52,172 nucleotides of DNA, from contig DUPF01000280.1 in NCBI GenBank assembly GCA_012838445.1, forward strand, positions 1-52,172, written 5' to 3'. This document shows, piece after piece, positions 19,291 through 27,711 of the stretch (the stretch's first letter is position 1; every line of letters starts with the position of its first letter). Under the pieces are notes generated by a model, which saw nothing but the letters and a program-made list of their open reading frames with translations, searched no databases and was not told the DNA's origin. Position numbers and translations under genes: made by a program. The DNA is from Intrasporangiaceae bacterium. Its GTDB lineage: Bacteria; Actinomycetota; Actinomycetes; Actinomycetales; Dermatophilaceae.

Positions 19291-20235
19291 CTACCAGCCG
19301 CGTTCGGCGAGCCGGTGCGGGACCGGGATGGAGTCGACGCTGATGCCGACCATGGCCTCACCGAGTCCGCGGGAGACGCGGGCGATGACGTCCGGGTCAG
19401 TGTAGTTCGCGGTGGCCTCGACGATGGCCCGGGCCCGGTGGGCGGGGTTGCCGGACTTGAAGATCCCGGATCCGACGAAGACGCCCTCGGCGCCGAGTTG
19501 CATCATCATCGCCGCGTCCGCGGGGGTGGCGATCCCGCCGGCGGTGAACAGGGTCACCGGCAGGCGTCCCTCACGGGCCACCTCCTGGACGAGGTCGTAG
19601 GGCGCCTGCAGCTCCTTGGCCGCCACATACAGTTCGTCCTCGGGCAGGCTCTGCAGCCGCCGGACCTGCTGGCGGATCTGGCGCATGTGGGTGGTGGCGT
19701 TCGAGACGTCGCCGGTGCCGGCCTCACCCTTGGAGCGGATCATCGCGGCCCCTTCGGTGATCCGGCGCAGTGCCTCACCGAGGTTGGTCGCCCCGCAGAC
19801 GAAGGGGACGGTGAAGGCCCACTTGTCGATGTGGTGCTCGTAGTCGGCCGGGGTGAGCACCTCGGACTCGTCGATGAAGTCCACGCCGAGGCTCTGCAGC
19901 ACCTGCGCCTCGACGAAGTGCCCGATCCGGGCCTTGGCCATGACCGGGATGGAGACCGCCTCGATGATCCCGTCGATCATGTCCGGGTCACTCATCCGGC
20001 TCACCCCGCCCTCGGCGCGGATGTCGGCGGGGACCCGCTCCAGGGCCATGACCGCCACCGCCCCGGCGTCCTCGGCGATCCGGGCCTGCTCGGGGGTGAC
20101 GACGTCCATGATGACCCCGCCGCGGAGCGCGTCGGCCAGTCCTCGCCGCACGCGGCTGCCGGTCGAGTCCGGGACGGGCGTGCTCCGGGAGCTCTCGTCG
20201 GCTGGGGTGGGGCTGGTCGAACGCTGTTCTGTCAT
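19291..20235 (-). CDS. pdxS: pyridoxal 5'-phosphate synthase lyase subunit PdxS
   Basis: PdxS makes PLP from ribose 5-phosphate, glyceraldehyde 3-phosphate and ammonia delivered by the glutaminase PdxT. Family segments are clear: [77 protein letters not shown] and [16 protein letters not shown]. The 314-residue length includes a Ser/Thr/Pro-rich N-terminal tail of about 25 residues. ATG 20235 overlaps the upstream LemA-like gene. No pdxT lies beside it, although the usual slot is between pdxS and yebC. Confidence 0.95.
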   Translation of the reverse strand: MTEQRSTSPTPADESSRSTPVPDSTGSRVRRGLADALRGGVIMDVVTPEQARIAEDAGAVAVMALERVPADIRAEGGVSRMSDPDMIDGIIEAVSIPVMAKARIGHFVEAQVLQSLGVDFIDESEVLTPADYEHHIDKWAFTVPFVCGATNLGEALRRITEGAAMIRSKGEAGTGDVSNATTHMRQIRQQVRRLQSLPEDELYVAAKELQAPYDLVQEVAREGRLPVTLFTAGGIATPADAAMMMQLGAEGVFVGSGIFKSGNPAHRARAIVEATANYTDPDVIARVSRGLGEAMVGISVDSIPVPHRLAERGW

Positions 20236-20837
20236 GAGCCGGAGTCTAAGGGTGTTCCCTGACCGTGACCGATGCGGACCTCGTCGTCGAACTCGGCCGT
20301 CCCGGGCAGCGGGGCGTGACCGGCCAGCCGGAAGACCCGCACGATCCGTTTGCGCCGGACCCGCTGGACCTCGGTGACCGCCTGGTTGTGGAACCGTCGG
20401 GCGAGTTGGACCCGCAGCGCGGCGGCCTCGATCCGGCCGAGGATGTGGGCACTGCTGTCACCGCCGCGCATCCGCAGCTCGGCCACGGCGTCCGCGGTCA
20501 GGACGAGGTTGAGCGCATCGGTCAGGTCCGACTCCGCGGCCCCCCGCTCCTGGACGTTCACCCCGTGCAGGCCCGCCCCCTCCGTGCGGGCCGGGGACGC
20601 CTCGAGGGCCGCGGTCGCGGCGTCGACGAGGAGCAGCGAACTGGCCGGGTCGAGCCACCCCGCGGTCCCGAGCTCGATCGCGGACTCGGCCCGTCGGACG
20701 AGTTGGGCGTCCAGGGCGGCCACGGCGCCTTCGACCTTGGCGTGCAGCCGGTCCAGCCGGGCTGCGGAGTAGGTCAGGTACCACGCGAGGAGGACCACGA
20801 CCACCAGGGCCAGGGCGATCCAGGTGAGGGTCTCCAC
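20232..20837 (-). CDS. LemA-like membrane protein
   Basis: The 201-residue product has an N-terminal membrane segment ([18 protein letters not shown]). A helical region follows that resembles Lem[21 protein letters not shown] and [10 protein letters not shown] near the start, and [20 protein letters not shown] with a short aromatic/proline segment ([10 protein letters not shown]) near the end. LemA proteins are single-span helical bundles of unclear function. The similarity is by pattern only, so the call is moderate. GTG 20837 lies three bases after the pimA stop and the end overlaps pdxS, so it is co-transcribed with the PIM genes. In mycobacteria this slot holds a Nudix-type membrane protein instead. 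Confidence 0.6.
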   Translation of the reverse strand: METLTWIALALVVVVLLAWYLTYSAARLDRLHAKVEGAVAALDAQLVRRAESAIELGTAGWLDPASSLLLVDAATAALEASPARTEGAGLHGVNVQERGAAESDLTDALNLVLTADAVAELRMRGGDSSAHILGRIEAAALRVQLARRFHNQAVTEVQRVRRKRIVRVFRLAGHAPLPGTAEFDDEVRIGHGQGTPLDSGS

Positions 20838-20840
20838 GGG

Positions 20841-22025
20841 TTAGTCCTCCCTGGTGCGCAGCGGCCGCACGAGCCGGGACCACAGCCGCTGGTCCTCGAC
20901 CGTGACGGCGACCTTGGCGGCGTCGGTGACGGTCTCGTAGACGGCGAGGATCTGTTCGGCGACGACCCCCCAGTCGTAGGTGCGGGCCCGGACCCGTCCG
21001 GCGGACCGCAGCCGGGCCCGTTCGGCAGGGTTGTCGAGGAGGTCGAGGATGGTCCGGGCGCAGGCGTCACTGTCCTCGTTGGTGAACAGTCGGCCGTTGG
21101 CGCTGCCGTCGAGGACGGCCACGAAGGCGGCGAGGTCGCTGGCCACGACCGGGGCGCCGGCGGCCATCGCCTCGACGAGGACGATCCCGAACGACTCACC
21201 GCCGGTGTGCGGGGCGATGTAGGCGTCCACCGACGCCAGCAGGGTCGCCTTGTCCGCGTCGCTGACCAGGCCGAGGAAGGTGCTCGCGGCCGCGACCTCG
21301 GCGGACATCTGCTCCTGGGCTGCGGCGACGTCCCCGGGGCCGGCGATGAGCAACCGGGTCTGCGGCTTGGCCTGCAGGATCTGCTCCATCGCGGCACTGA
21401 GCACGGGTAGTCCCTTGCGGGGCTCGTCGATCCGGCCGAGGAAGGCGAGCGTGGGACGGTCCGGGGTGCCGGTCCACTCCGGCTTCGGTTCGGCCCGCTC
21501 GAAGAAGTCCACCGAGACCCCGTTGGGGATGACGACCGCGTCGCCGCCGAGGTGGGTGGTCACGGTGCGGCGGGCCGCCTCGGAGACCGCGATCCGGCCG
21601 GCGATCTTCTCCAGGGACGGGCGCAGCAGCGGGTAGGCGGCCTGCATCGCCCGGGACCGCAGGTTGGAGGTGTGGAAGGTGACGACAACGGGTGCCTCGG
21701 CCGCCCACAGCGTCATCAGCGAGACGCTCGGGGTGACCGGCTCGTGGATGTGGATGACGTCGAAGTCGCCCTGTTGCAGCCATCGGCTGGCCCGGGCGGA
21801 GGTGACCGGACCGAACGTCAACCGGGCCACCGAGCCGTTGTAGCGGACCGGGACGGCCCGCCCGCACGAGGTCAGGTAGGGCGGCAGGTCCGCGTCCTCG
21901 TCCGCGGGAGCGAGCACCTGCACCTCATGCCCCTGCCCGATGAGGTGCTCGGCGAGGTCCCGCACGTGGAACTGCACCCCACCCGGGACGTCGAAGGAGT
22001 ACGGGCAGACTATTCCGATTCGCAT
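20841..22025 (-). CDS. pimA: phosphatidylinositol mannosyltransferase PimA
   Basis: A GT4-family glycosyltransferase that transfers the first mannose from GDP-mannose to phosphatidylinositol on the inner membrane face. The N-terminus (MRIGIVCPYSFDVPGGVQFH) and NGSVARLTFGPVT, DVIHIHEPVTPS, FLGRIDEPRKGL and HTGGESFGIVLVEAMAAG match what I recall of mycobacterial PimA closely over the full length. The last motif contains the E-x7-E pair of retaining GT4 enzymes. The start codon shares one base with the stop of the acyltransferase gene (TGATG), indicating coupling within a pgsA-acyltransferase-pimA operon. Confidence 0.92.
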   Translation of the reverse strand: MRIGIVCPYSFDVPGGVQFHVRDLAEHLIGQGHEVQVLAPADEDADLPPYLTSCGRAVPVRYNGSVARLTFGPVTSARASRWLQQGDFDVIHIHEPVTPSVSLMTLWAAEAPVVVTFHTSNLRSRAMQAAYPLLRPSLEKIAGRIAVSEAARRTVTTHLGGDAVVIPNGVSVDFFERAEPKPEWTGTPDRPTLAFLGRIDEPRKGLPVLSAAMEQILQAKPQTRLLIAGPGDVAAAQEQMSAEVAAASTFLGLVSDADKATLLASVDAYIAPHTGGESFGIVLVEAMAAGAPVVASDLAAFVAVLDGSANGRLFTNEDSDACARTILDLLDNPAERARLRSAGRVRARTYDWGVVAEQILAVYETVTDAAKVAVTVEDQRLWSRLVRPLRTRED

Positions 22026-22972
22026 CAGACCCCCTGTTCGGCAGCGAGGCGACGCTCGTCCAGGTGTCGGACGAAGACCCGCTGCATCATGTGCCAGTCC
22101 TCAGTATGCTCTCGCACCGCCGCGCCGATGGCGGCAGCACACGCCGCAGTCATCTGCCGGATCGCTGCCTCACGGCTGACGTCCGCCGGCCGGGGCACCT
22201 GGTCGTGGAAGGTGATGACGCTGCGCCAGCCCCCGGGTCCGTCGGCGGCCCGCTCGTAGCGGATCGAGACCGGATACAGGTCGCTGCCGGAGTCGTGGGC
22301 GAGGGCGGCCGGCCCGATCGCGACCCGGGAGCGGTCCCCGGCGAAGTCGACCTCGATGCCACCGCGGGTCAGGTCCCGGTCGGCGAGCAGGGGGATGACG
22401 ACCGGCTCCGCGGTGGCTTCCCTGAGCTGTCCGAAGACGTCCCCTGCCCCGGTCAGCGGGATGATCCGCATGCCGAGCCGGTCCTCCCGGAAGGCGAGGA
22501 ACTCCTTGAACACCGCCTCCGGGTCAAGCCGTTCGGCGACGGTGACGACCGGGCCGAGGTATGTGGTGCACCAGGCCCCGGCCATGTCCCAGTTGCCGAG
22601 GTGGCCGAGGAAGCAGATGACCGAGCGGCCCTCGGCGAGGGCCGCCCGCACCGGCTCCACCCCGACGAGCCGGGTCGCCCGGGCCAGGGTGTCCCGGTCC
22701 AGGTCGGGCAGGCGGAACGCCTCGCACCAGTAGCGCAGGTAGGAGCGGGTGCCGGCCCGGACGAGGTCCTCGAGAGCGGCGGCATCCAGTTCCGGCCGCA
22801 CGATCGCGTAGTTGTCCCGGAGCCGCTGGATGGACCGCCCGTTGCGGCGCACCATGGCCTCCGCGATCCGGTCGAAGATCCGGTATGCGGTCCGCTCCGG
22901 CAGGCGTCGCACGAGGCGCCACCCGAGCCTGTATCCGGTCGTCGCGGCGAACTCCTGCAGCGGGGCAGGCAT
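22025..22972 (-). CDS. phosphatidylinositol mannoside acyltransferase (PatA-like)
   Basis: A LpxL/HtrB-fold acyltransferase that acylates the mannose of PIM at the membrane. The catalytic H-x4-D motif is present as HLGNWD (His124, Asp129). Further family features are RLRDNYAIVRPEL near the N-terminus and VIPLLADRDL. The product is 315 residues from ATG 22972; GTG 22981 (three codons earlier, GTGA overlap with pgsA) is an equally possible start. The position between pgsA and pimA is the conserved location of patA. Confidence 0.88.
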   Translation of the reverse strand: MPAPLQEFAATTGYRLGWRLVRRLPERTAYRIFDRIAEAMVRRNGRSIQRLRDNYAIVRPELDAAALEDLVRAGTRSYLRYWCEAFRLPDLDRDTLARATRLVGVEPVRAALAEGRSVICFLGHLGNWDMAGAWCTTYLGPVVTVAERLDPEAVFKEFLAFREDRLGMRIIPLTGAGDVFGQLREATAEPVVIPLLADRDLTRGGIEVDFAGDRSRVAIGPAALAHDSGSDLYPVSIRYERAADGPGGWRSVITFHDQVPRPADVSREAAIRQMTAACAAAIGAAVREHTEDWHMMQRVFVRHLDERRLAAEQGV

Positions 22973-22977
22973 CGCCC

Positions 22978-23592
22978 TCACCCCCGTTCGGCCAGGGCTT
23001 GGCGGCGTACCTCGAGCACGCGTTGGACGACGGTGAGCAGGCTGGCCGCCGCCAGGACGATGAGGACGACCTTCAGGAGCAGTTGCGGCACGCCGAGACC
23101 GACGAACCCGGTGGCGACGAGGACCAGGACGAGACGTTCGGCGCGTTCGGCGATCCCGACATTCGCGGTCATGCCGAGACCTTCGGCCCGGGCCCGCGCA
23201 TACGAGACCACCATCCCGAGGATGAGACAGGCCAGGGCCAGTCCGGCCATGACCGAGTTGGCGCCGCCGCCGGCGTACCAGAGGACGAGGCCGCCGAAGA
23301 TCGAGGCGTCCGCGATCCGGTCCAGGGTGCTGTCGAGGAACGCGCCCCACCGGGTGGACCGGTTGTTCATCCGGGCCATGATCCCGTCGATGGTGTCGAA
23401 GAAGACGAAGGCGGTGATGACGAGGGTGCCGATGAGGAACTCGCCGCGGGGGTAGAACCCGAGGGCGCCGATGCACACCCCGAGGGTGCCGATCATCGTC
23501 ACGACGTCCGCACTGATGCCCAGCGCGTTGAGGAGGCGGGCGATCGGTGTGAACAGTTTCGTGAAGAAGGCACGGGCGTACTTGTTCAGCAT
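22978..23592 (-). CDS. pgsA: phosphatidylinositol phosphate synthase (CDP-alcohol phosphotransferase)
   Basis: This membrane enzyme joins CDP-diacylglycerol and inositol phosphate, the first step of phosphatidylinositol synthesis. The CDP-alcohol phosphotransferase motif is complete: Asp66, Asp69-Gly, Ala-Arg, Gly, Asp87 and Asp91, within DTIDGIMARMNN and GAFLDSTLDRIAD. About six hydrophobic helices span the 204 residues. The gene name follows mycobacterial usage; the specificity for inositol phosphate rather than glycerol phosphate is inferred from the PIM gene context. It starts the minus-strand operon running to pdxS and possibly yebC. Confidence 0.9.
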   Translation of the reverse strand: MLNKYARAFFTKLFTPIARLLNALGISADVVTMIGTLGVCIGALGFYPRGEFLIGTLVITAFVFFDTIDGIMARMNNRSTRWGAFLDSTLDRIADASIFGGLVLWYAGGGANSVMAGLALACLILGMVVSYARARAEGLGMTANVGIAERAERLVLVLVATGFVGLGVPQLLLKVVLIVLAAASLLTVVQRVLEVRRQALAERG

Positions 23593-23633
23593 GACGCCGC
23601 TCAGCCTAGCCGCCCCACCGTAGGATCGACGCC

Positions 23634-24188
23634 ATGACCGACCGCACCGCGCCGCAGGCAGCCGACACCGGTGAACTCGCGGGGGTCAGCGACGGCTTCG
23701 AACGGCTGTGGACCCCGCACCGGATCGCCTACATCCGGGGGGAGCGGCCGACCCGCAAGGCCGGCGACGGGTGCCCGTTCTGCGTCGCGCCGACCCGGGA
23801 GGACGCCGAGGGGTTGATCGTCGCCCGCGGCGAGCACTGTTTCGTCGTGATGAACCTCTTCCCCTACAACCCCGGTCACGTCCTGATCTGTCCCTACCGG
23901 CACGTCTCGCTGTATGTGGACCTCACCGACGCGGAGACGCTCGAGTTCACCGCCCTGACCAAGGCTGCGATCGCGGCGCTCGATGCGTCGTCGCAGCCCG
24001 CGGGCTACAACATCGGGATGAACCAGGGTGAGGTCGCCGGTGCCGGGGTCGCGGCGCACCTGCACCAGCACATCGTGCCCCGGTGGGCCGGGGATGCGAA
24101 CTTCCTGCCGATCATCGCCCAGACCAAGGCGGTGCCGATGCTCATCGAGGATGTCCGCCGCCAACTCGTCGAGCACTGGCCGGCCTGA
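23634..24188 (+). CDS. HIT-domain hydrolase/phosphorylase (Ap4A phosphorylase-like)
   Basis: The HIT active site HLHQH (His142, 144, 146) is intact within GVAAHLHQHIVPRW. CPFC at 47-50 is a probable zinc-binding pair, and NLFPYNPGHVLICPYRH is typical of the family. The mycobacterial gene in the same neighbourhood was described as a diadenosine tetraphosphate phosphorylase, so breakdown of Ap4A-type nucleotides is the likely role. ATG 23634 follows TAGGAT by seven bases with no Shine-Dalgarno sequence, so it is probably leaderless. Here it runs opposite to pgsA and thrS. Confidence 0.88.
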   Translation: MTDRTAPQAADTGELAGVSDGFERLWTPHRIAYIRGERPTRKAGDGCPFCVAPTREDAEGLIVARGEHCFVVMNLFPYNPGHVLICPYRHVSLYVDLTDAETLEFTALTKAAIAALDASSQPAGYNIGMNQGEVAGAGVAAHLHQHIVPRWAGDANFLPIIAQTKAVPMLIEDVRRQLVEHWPA

Positions 24189-24247
24189 TCCGACCCCAGC
24201 CGACCCCACCCGCCCGGCACCCCCTTGACCTCCCTCTGACCTCCCGC

Positions 24248-24323
24248 TGCGGGGCACGGGGATCCTGCGGCGCTATATCGCCGCAGGATCCGCCGATCGC
24301 CGCTGCTCGCCACGTGCCCCGCA
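24248..24323. terminator. nested inverted repeats at the convergent HIT/thrS junction
   Basis: The inner hairpin has 13 perfect pairs: GGATCCTGCGGCG at 24260-24272 and CGCCGCAGGATCC at 24279-24291, with loop CTATAT. An outer pair of 11 bases encloses it: TGCGGGGCACG at 24248-24258 and CGTGCCCCGCA at 24313-24323. No U-tract follows on either strand. The genes on both sides end here, so a bidirectional terminator is the simplest reading; a protein-binding palindrome is also possible. Confidence 0.7.
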
Positions 24324-24371
24324 CGGGGAGACCGGTGCGCGAGGCCCTGAGCCGCGGCACGCCCCGGAGCG

Positions 24372-26351
24372 TCAGACCTGCGCCTTGGTGTCGATCGCCT
24401 CGCGGATCTTGGCGATCGCCGCCTCGACGGAGACGCCGTTCTCCTGCGACCCGTCGCGGTAGCGGAACGAGATCGTCCCGGCGGCCTGGTCCTCCCCACC
24501 GGCGATGAGGATGTAGGGCACCTTGGACTTGCTCGCGTTGCGGATCTTCTTCGGGAAGCGGTCGTCCGAGGCGTCCATCTCGACCCGGATCCCGGCCGCG
24601 GCGAGCCGGTCGAGGATGCCCTGCAGATAGGGCTGGTACTCCTCGGCGACCGGCACCCCGAGCGCCTGCACCGGTGAGAGCCACACCGGGAACGCCCCGG
24701 CGTAGTGCTCGGTGAGGACCCCGATGAAGCGCTCGATCGAGCCGAACTTCGCGGAGTGGATCATCACCGGCTGCTGCCTCGAGCCGTCGGCGGCCTGATA
24801 CTCCAGGTCGAAGCCCTGCGGCTGGTTGAAGTCGTACTGGATCGTCGACAACTGCCAGGTCCGGCCGATCGCGTCCTTGGCCTGGACGGAGACCTTCGGC
24901 CCGTAGAACGCGGCACCGCCGGGGTCCGGCACGAGGGTCAGCCCGGACTCGACGCAGGCCTCCTCCAGGACCCGGCTCGCCTCGGCCCAGTCCTCGTCGG
25001 AGCCGACGAACTTGTCCTTGTTCTTCTCGTCGCGGGTCGACAGCTCGAGGTAGAAGTCGTCGAGACCGAAGTCGCGCAGCAGTCCGAGGACGAAGCCGAG
25101 GAGGTGCTTGATCTCGTCGGCCGCCTGCTCCTTGGTGACGTAGGAGTGGCTGTCGTCCTGGGTCATCCCGCGCACCCGCGTCAGACCGTGCACGACCCCG
25201 GACTTCTCGTAGCGGTAGACCGACCCGAACTCGAAGTAGCGGATCGGCAGCTCACGATAGGAGCGGCCGCGGGAGCGGTAGATGAGGTTGTGCATCGGAC
25301 AGTTCATCGCCTTGACGTAGTAGTCCGATCCCTCGAACTCCATCGGCGGGAACATCGTGTCCTTGTAGTACGGCAGGTGTCCGGAGGTGTGGAAGAGCCC
25401 CTCCTTGGACACGTGCGGGGTGCCGACGTACTCGAAGCCCTCCTCGATGTGCCGGCGCCGCACATAGTCCTCCATCTCCCGTTTGAGCACGCCCCCCTTC
25501 GGGTGGAAGACGGCCAGCCCGGAGCCGATCTCGTCGGGGAAGGAGAACAGGTCGAGCTCGACCCCGAGCTTGCGGTGGTCACGCCGCTCGGCTTCCGCAA
25601 GCCGGTGGAGGTATGCGGTCAGCGCCTCCTTCGTCGGCCATGCGGTCCCGTAGATGCGCTGGAGCTGCTGGTTGGCCTGGTCGCCGCGCCAGTAGGCGGC
25701 GGCGGAGCGCATCACCTTGAAGGCGTTGCCGAGGAGTTTGGTGTTGGGCAGGTGCGGGCCGCGGCACAGGTCACCCCAGGCGACCGTCCCGTCGCGGCGG
25801 ACGTTGTCATAGATGGTCAGTTGGGAGCCGCCGACCTCGACGGAGGCACCTTCGGCAGCGTCCTCGGAGGCACCGCCCTTGAGGCCGATGAGCTCGCACT
25901 TGTAGGGTTCGGCGACCAGTTCGCGCAGCGCCTCGTCGTCGGAGACCTCGCGGCGCACGAAGGTCTGTCCTTCGTTGATGATCCGCTGCATGACCTTCTC
26001 GAGGGCTTTGAGGTCCTCGGGGGTGAACGGCTCGGCAACGTCGAAGTCGTAGTAGAAGCCGTCCCGGATCGGGGGCCCGATGCCGAGTTTGGCGTCGGGG
26101 TTGACCTGCTGGACGGCCTGGGCGAGGACGTGCGCGCACGAGTGCCGCAGCACGTTCAGTCCGTCCTCGCTGTCGACGCTCACCGGCTCGACGGAGTCGC
26201 CGTCTGCGACGACGTGCGCGAGGTCGACCAACTCGCCGCCGACGCGGGCGACGACGATCTCGCGCTGTCCGTCGAAGAGGTCACCGGCGGTCGTCCCGGC
26301 CGGCACCGATCGCTCGCTTCCGGCGATGTGGACGGTGATCTCGGCGGACAT
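24372..26351 (-). CDS. thrS: threonyl-tRNA synthetase
   Basis: The 659-residue product has the full bacterial layout: TGS domain ([20 protein letters not shown]), second additional editing domain ([16 protein letters not shown] with HSCAH), class II catalytic core ([20 protein letters not shown], then [20 protein letters not shown] and [12 protein letters not shown]) and C-terminal anticodon domain. ATG 26351 is preceded by GAGGAG with about eight bases of spacing. The frame is open for another 19 codons upstream, but these resemble nothing in the family. No T-box is visible. It diverges from the DinB-like gene. Confidence 0.96.
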   Translation of the reverse strand: MSAEITVHIAGSERSVPAGTTAGDLFDGQREIVVARVGGELVDLAHVVADGDSVEPVSVDSEDGLNVLRHSCAHVLAQAVQQVNPDAKLGIGPPIRDGFYYDFDVAEPFTPEDLKALEKVMQRIINEGQTFVRREVSDDEALRELVAEPYKCELIGLKGGASEDAAEGASVEVGGSQLTIYDNVRRDGTVAWGDLCRGPHLPNTKLLGNAFKVMRSAAAYWRGDQANQQLQRIYGTAWPTKEALTAYLHRLAEAERRDHRKLGVELDLFSFPDEIGSGLAVFHPKGGVLKREMEDYVRRRHIEEGFEYVGTPHVSKEGLFHTSGHLPYYKDTMFPPMEFEGSDYYVKAMNCPMHNLIYRSRGRSYRELPIRYFEFGSVYRYEKSGVVHGLTRVRGMTQDDSHSYVTKEQAADEIKHLLGFVLGLLRDFGLDDFYLELSTRDEKNKDKFVGSDEDWAEASRVLEEACVESGLTLVPDPGGAAFYGPKVSVQAKDAIGRTWQLSTIQYDFNQPQGFDLEYQAADGSRQQPVMIHSAKFGSIERFIGVLTEHYAGAFPVWLSPVQALGVPVAEEYQPYLQGILDRLAAAGIRVEMDASDDRFPKKIRNASKSKVPYILIAGGEDQAAGTISFRYRDGSQENGVSVEAAIAKIREAIDTKAQV

Positions 26352-26446
26352 GCTCAGGTGCTCCTCGGTGCGGTGATGGATGAGGTATGCGACGCATACC
26401 GTCTCCAAGGGTAGTCACCTTGGCCGTGGTGCCAGAATCGGTTTTC

Positions 26447-26977
26447 ATGGACGCGCCGACGGACCCGCCGAAGATCACCCCGGATGAGAAGGACTGGACG
26501 GTGGTCATCACCGATGGCTGTGCGCAGTGCGGGTTCTCGGCGCAGGTCGATGTGACGCGGACCGGGGACCTGGTGCGGGCCTCGGTCCCCGTGTGGCAGG
26601 AGGCGCTCGCTCGCGACGACGCGCGGCAGCGACCGACGCCGACAACGTGGTCGCCGCTGGAGTATGCCTGTCATGTTCGTGACGTGTGCCGGGTCTTCCT
26701 CGGCCGCCTCGACCTCATGCTGACGGACGATCCGGCGCGGTTCGCGAACTGGGACGGTGAGGCGGCGGCGGTCCAGGACCGGTATCACGCACAGGACCCG
26801 GTGAGCGTCGCTGCGGAGTACGAGTCAGCGGCCCGCGCGCTGGCCGAGGCGTTCGACCGGGTCGAGGGTGCGCAGTGGCAGCGGCGCGGGCTGCGTGGCG
26901 ACGGCTACGGATTCACGGTCGAGAGCTTCGCCCGCTACCTGCTGCACGAGCTGCACCACCACGCCGGCGACGTCTAG
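26447..26977 (+). CDS. DinB-superfamily protein
   Basis: A 176-residue protein with the metal-site pattern of DinB/DUF664 four-helix bundles: a histidine in the second helix (SPLEYACHVRDVCRVFLGRL) and a C-terminal helix ending LHELHHHAGDV. Actinobacterial members act as, or resemble, thiol-dependent transferases; the substrate is unknown. A TDGCAQCGF segment near the N-terminus, with two cysteines three apart, is an added feature. ATG 26447 is chosen; the frame is open 20 codons upstream. CAGAAT eight bases before the ATG could be a weak -10 element of a leaderless transcript. Confidence 0.75.
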   Translation: MDAPTDPPKITPDEKDWTVVITDGCAQCGFSAQVDVTRTGDLVRASVPVWQEALARDDARQRPTPTTWSPLEYACHVRDVCRVFLGRLDLMLTDDPARFANWDGEAAAVQDRYHAQDPVSVAAEYESAARALAEAFDRVEGAQWQRRGLRGDGYGFTVESFARYLLHELHHHAGDV

Positions 26978-26998
26978 CGACCGACGGGCCGGCCGGGC

Positions 26999-27664
26999 TC
27001 AGTCCTCGTCCCGGCCCTGCCAGGTGCACACGCACGCCTCGTTGCCGTCGGCGTCGGCGAGGATCCAGAAGCTGGGCGCCTGCTCGTCGGAGACGAGATG
27101 TCCGCCGGCGGCCAGGGCGCGGGCGACGCGGCGCGGCGCCTCGTCATGGGCGACGGTGACGTCGATGTGGATCCGGTTGCGGATCTCGCGCGGCTCGTCG
27201 AGCTGCTGGAACCACAACCCGGGCAGGCGCCGGTCCGGGTCGGTGACGGCGTCCGGTCCGTCGTCGTCGAAGCCGAGGACGGCCGCCCAGAACGGCCGGA
27301 TCGCGGCCGCATCCATCGTGTCGATGGCGATCTCGAGCTCGGTGAGCCGGGGGTGTTCGACGGTGCCGCCGTGCGCGGCCACGAGCGGGTCCACCGCGGC
27401 CGCGAACCGCAGGTCCCGATCGGTGAGCCCTCCGACGTCGTGCGACGCGACGGCGAGGACCACCCGGCCCCAGCGCAGGTCGATCTCGGGATGGTGTCCC
27501 TGCTCCTCGGCGACCTCCCCGACGGCGTCGACGAAGTCGAGCGCGGAACGGAAGTCGGCGAATGCGACTGACACCATGAGTCGCCCGAGCAGCAGCCGCC
27601 ACCCGGGCGCTCCGTCCTGGGCCTCGGTCCGGGTCAGCGTCGTCGGGTCGGTCTGCTCTGCCAT
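26999..27664 (-). CDS. fusion of pterin-4a-carbinolamine dehydratase-like and VOC (glyoxalase-like) domains
   Basis: The N-terminal half matches the PCD/DCoH pattern with every diagnostic residue: EEQGHHPEIDLRW, nine residues to SHD, then LTDRD. The C-terminal half (about 100-221) is a vicinal-oxygen-chelate domain (TELEIAIDTMDAAAIRPFWA, RIHIDVTVAHDEAPRRV, FWILADADGNEACVC). Known PCDs recycle the pterin cofactor of aromatic amino-acid hydroxylases; no such hydroxylase is nearby. ATG 27664 is chosen; a further ATG lies eight codons upstream at 27688. It is divergent from the S9 peptidase gene (47 bp apart) and convergent with the DinB-like gene. Confidence 0.82.
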   Translation of the reverse strand: MAEQTDPTTLTRTEAQDGAPGWRLLLGRLMVSVAFADFRSALDFVDAVGEVAEEQGHHPEIDLRWGRVVLAVASHDVGGLTDRDLRFAAAVDPLVAAHGGTVEHPRLTELEIAIDTMDAAAIRPFWAAVLGFDDDGPDAVTDPDRRLPGLWFQQLDEPREIRNRIHIDVTVAHDEAPRRVARALAAGGHLVSDEQAPSFWILADADGNEACVCTWQGRDED

Positions 27665-27711
27665 CTGTTTACAGTAGGCCGCGTCCACCCTTGTCGTGCC
27701 AGAGTGGAACC

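Noticed and set aside
24372-26446. T-box or attenuator before thrS or hisS
   Set aside because: The thrS leader is short and shows no specifier or antiterminator pattern; hisS follows the previous gene by 32 bp.
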